DNA of 16,689 bases from JBFHDX01 sp041584475 (GTDB lineage: Bacteria; Pseudomonadota; Alphaproteobacteria; UBA8366; JADFVY01): the NCBI GenBank assembly GCA_041584475.1, contig JBFHDX010000084.1, positions 1 through 16,689 on the forward strand, read 5' to 3'. The notes beneath the pieces were generated by a model that was not told where the DNA came from, ran no database searches, and was given only the letters and a program-made list of their open reading frames with translations. Positions within the stretch are counted from its first letter, which is position 1. Each line of letters starts with the position of its first letter. Shown one piece after another: positions 14,913-16,689 of this stretch. Both the position numbers and the translations under genes were made by a program.

Positions 14913-14931
14913 GCCCGTTCGCCGAGCGGGC
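14913..14931 (+). repeat. Hairpin in the dapD leader
   Basis: GCCCGTTC-GCC-GAGCGGGC can form an 8-bp stem (one G-U pair) with a 3-nt loop, close to the predicted mRNA 5' end. No T-tract follows, so it is not an intrinsic terminator. It may protect the mRNA 5' end or have no role; it is too small to be a lysine riboswitch. Confidence 0.45.
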
Positions 14932-14953
14932 CCAGCCGGGGGATTTCGTCGCC

Positions 14954-15808
14954 ATGAGCAGCGCCGACCTGCAGGCCACCATCGACGCCGCGTGGGAGGA
15001 CCGCGCCGGCATCGGCTTCGGCACCACCGGGCCGGTGCGCGAGGCCGTCGAGGAGGCGCTAAACCTGCTCGACGAGGGCAAGGCGCGCGTCGCCGAGAAG
15101 GGCGCCGACGGCTGGACCGTGAACCAGTGGCTCAAGAAGGCGGTGCTGCTGTATTTCCGCCTCAACGACATGACGCCGATCCCGGGCGGGCCCGGCGGCG
15201 CCGCCTGGTGGGACAAGGTGCCGTCGAAATTCGCCGGCTGGGGCGAGCAGGAGTTCCGCGCCGCCGGGTTCCGCGCCGTGCCCCACTGCGTCGTCCGGCA
15301 CTCCGCCTACGTCGCGCCGGGCGTCGTGCTGATGCCCAGCTTCGTCAATCTCGGCGCCTACGTCGACAGCGGCACCATGATCGACACCTGGGCGACCGTC
15401 GGCTCCTGCGCGCAGATCGGCAAGAACTGCCACATCTCCGGCGGCGCCGGCATCGGCGGCGTGCTCGAGCCGCTGCAGGCGGGGCCGGTCATCATCGAGG
15501 ACAACTGCTTCATCGGCGCCCGCTCCGAGGTCGCCGAGGGCGTCATCGTCGAACAGGGCTCGGTGCTCTCGATGGGCGTCTATATCGGCGCCTCGACGAG
15601 GATCGTCGACCGCGCGACCGGCGAGATCTTCTACGGCCGCGTGCCGGCCTATTCGGTCGTCGTGCCGGGCACGCTGCCCGGCAAGACGGCCGGCGGCGGA
15701 ACGAACGCCCCGGCACCCGCCCTCTACTGTGCCGTCATCGTCAAGCATGTCGACGAGCGCACGCGCGCCAAGACGTCGATCAACGACCTGCTGCGGGAGC
15801 AGACTTGA
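14954..15808 (+). CDS. dapD: 2,3,4,5-tetrahydropyridine-2,6-dicarboxylate N-succinyltransferase
   Basis: This 284-residue enzyme transfers succinate from succinyl-CoA to tetrahydrodipicolinate in the succinylase route to diaminopimelate and lysine. The N-terminal helical domain (about 1-100) contains WTVNQWLKKAVLLYFRLNDM. The left-handed beta-helix of hexapeptide repeats (about 110-230) includes GTMIDTWATVGSCAQIGKNC and NCFIGARSEVAEGVIVEQG. D144 and E192 stand at the positions of residues proposed as catalytic in the mycobacterial enzyme. The C-terminal region is normal for the family. The ATG at 14954 has GGGGGA about 10 bp upstream. Its stop overlaps the dapE start, so the two are coupled. 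Confidence 0.97.
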   Translation: MSSADLQATIDAAWEDRAGIGFGTTGPVREAVEEALNLLDEGKARVAEKGADGWTVNQWLKKAVLLYFRLNDMTPIPGGPGGAAWWDKVPSKFAGWGEQEFRAAGFRAVPHCVVRHSAYVAPGVVLMPSFVNLGAYVDSGTMIDTWATVGSCAQIGKNCHISGGAGIGGVLEPLQAGPVIIEDNCFIGARSEVAEGVIVEQGSVLSMGVYIGASTRIVDRATGEIFYGRVPAYSVVVPGTLPGKTAGGGTNAPAPALYCAVIVKHVDERTRAKTSINDLLREQT

Positions 15809-16689
15809 TCGATCCGGTCGAGCTCGCCCAGGCGCTGATCCGGTGCCGCAGCGTGACACCGGAGGATGGCGGCGCGCTCGATCTGCTGCAGGGCGAGCTT
15901 GAGAAACTGGGCTTCGCCTGCCGGCGCCTCAAATTCTCCGAGGCCGGCACGCCGGACGTCGACAACCTCTATGCGCGGATCGGCGACGACCCTCCCAACC
16001 TGTGCTTCGCCGGGCACACCGACGTGGTGCCGACCGGGCCGGCGCGGGCATGGAGCGCGGAGCCGTTCGCCGGCGAGATCCGCGACGGCATGCTGTGGGG
16101 ACGCGGGGCCGCCGACATGAAGGGCGCGATCGCCTGTTTCGTCGCCGCCGCCGAGCGGCATCTCGGCAAGGGCCGGCTGCGCGGCTCGATCAGCCTGCTG
16201 ATCACCGGCGACGAGGAGGGGCCGGCGATCAACGGCACGCGCAAGGTGCTGGCGTGGCTCGACGAGACCGGCCAGCGGCTAGACGCCTGCATCACCGGCG
16301 AGCCGACCAACCCGGAGCGGCTGGGCCAGATGGTCAAGATCGGCCGCCGCGGCAGCCTGAACGCCACGCTGACGGTGCACGGCGTACAGGGGCACGCGGC
16401 CTACCCGCAGCTCGCCGACAACGCGGCGCACCGGCTGGTCGGGCTGCTCGATGCCCTGCTCGACGCGCCGCTGGACGACGGTTCCGATCACTTCCAGCCC
16501 TCTTCGCTGCAGGTCACCGGGCTCGCATCGGGCAACGAGGCGGCCAATGTCATCCCCGGCAGCGCGACCGCCGCCTTCAACGTCCGGTTCAACGACAAAT
16601 ACAGCGCCGAAACGCTGGTCGCGGAACTGCGCCGCCGCCTCGATGCCGTCGCTGGCGCCGGCGCTTACGAGCTGGACGTCAGCGTCAGC
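15805..16689 (+). CDS. dapE: Succinyl-diaminopimelate desuccinylase, C-terminus beyond the window
   Basis: This M20-family zinc metallopeptidase removes succinate from N-succinyl-LL-2,6-diaminopimelate; 295 residues are visible of about 375-380 expected. Zinc and catalytic residues are H71 and D73 (AGHTDVVPTG), bridging D104 (GRGAADMKGA), E137/E138 (TGDEEGPA) and E166 (TGEPT). The substrate-binding histidine of the lid domain is H197 (GHAAYP), and NVIPG is at 249-252. It begins at TTG (15805), overlapping the dapD stop as TTGA, with GGGAG ending 6 bp upstream; no ATG lies near enough to give a complete N-terminus. The frame is open to the last base, so this is truncation by the window only. 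Confidence 0.96.
   Translation, partial: MIDPVELAQALIRCRSVTPEDGGALDLLQGELEKLGFACRRLKFSEAGTPDVDNLYARIGDDPPNLCFAGHTDVVPTGPARAWSAEPFAGEIRDGMLWGRGAADMKGAIACFVAAAERHLGKGRLRGSISLLITGDEEGPAINGTRKVLAWLDETGQRLDACITGEPTNPERLGQMVKIGRRGSLNATLTVHGVQGHAAYPQLADNAAHRLVGLLDALLDAPLDDGSDHFQPSSLQVTGLASGNEAANVIPGSATAAFNVRFNDKYSAETLVAELRRRLDAVAGAGAYELDVSVS

Overview
The window is GC-rich (roughly two thirds G+C by eye) and reads as chromosomal DNA of an alphaproteobacterium, most likely from or near the Rhodospirillales. The grounds are a ccoNOQP-ccoG operon behind an FNR/FixK-type box and the order rpmH-rnpA-yidD-yidC-engB-argB-(HAD hydrolase)-dapD-dapE, which is a typical alphaproteobacterial arrangement. The assignment rests on gene order and protein character only; no rRNA or other phylogenetic marker was compared. 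No tRNA, rRNA, transposase, integrase, CRISPR array or phage gene was seen.

Left block (1-3780, minus strand): the cbb3-type cytochrome c oxidase operon ccoN-ccoO-ccoQ-ccoP, followed by the 5' part of ccoG, which runs off the left edge. Genes are 2-13 bp apart and several Shine-Dalgarno sequences overlap the preceding stop codon, so this is one transcript. An FNR/FixK-type box at 3763-3776 lies between ccoN and a divergent gene. Together they encode the high-affinity terminal oxidase for microaerobic respiration and a factor for its assembly.

Middle block (3780-9735, mixed strands): a small GNAT-like protein divergent from ccoN, a secreted gamma-glutamyltranspeptidase and a 23S rRNA cytosine methyltransferase of the RlmI type, all on plus. 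On minus, converging with the methyltransferase gene, are a TVP38/DedA-superfamily membrane protein and an orphan membrane-bound sensor histidine kinase. Nothing in the sequence links these genes into one system.

Right block (9878-16689, plus strand): a strong sigma70-type promoter drives rpmH, then rnpA, yidD, yidC and engB (ribosomal protein L34, RNase P protein, membrane insertion, ribosome-assembly GTPase). argB (arginine synthesis) and a HAD-family nucleotidase follow closely. A second promoter-like element and a leader hairpin precede dapD-dapE (succinylase branch of lysine/diaminopimelate synthesis); dapE runs off the right edge.

I found no convincing novel multi-gene system. The most interesting points are small: a perfect 7+7 bp inverted repeat inside the rpmH promoter, a 9-bp direct repeat in the ccoN leader, a divergent GNAT-like protein with a degenerate acetyl-CoA motif beside the FNR box, and a histidine kinase whose H-box lacks the usual phosphatase residue. 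The remaining long open frames, especially opposite ggt, ccoN and yidC, are compositional shadows of real genes.
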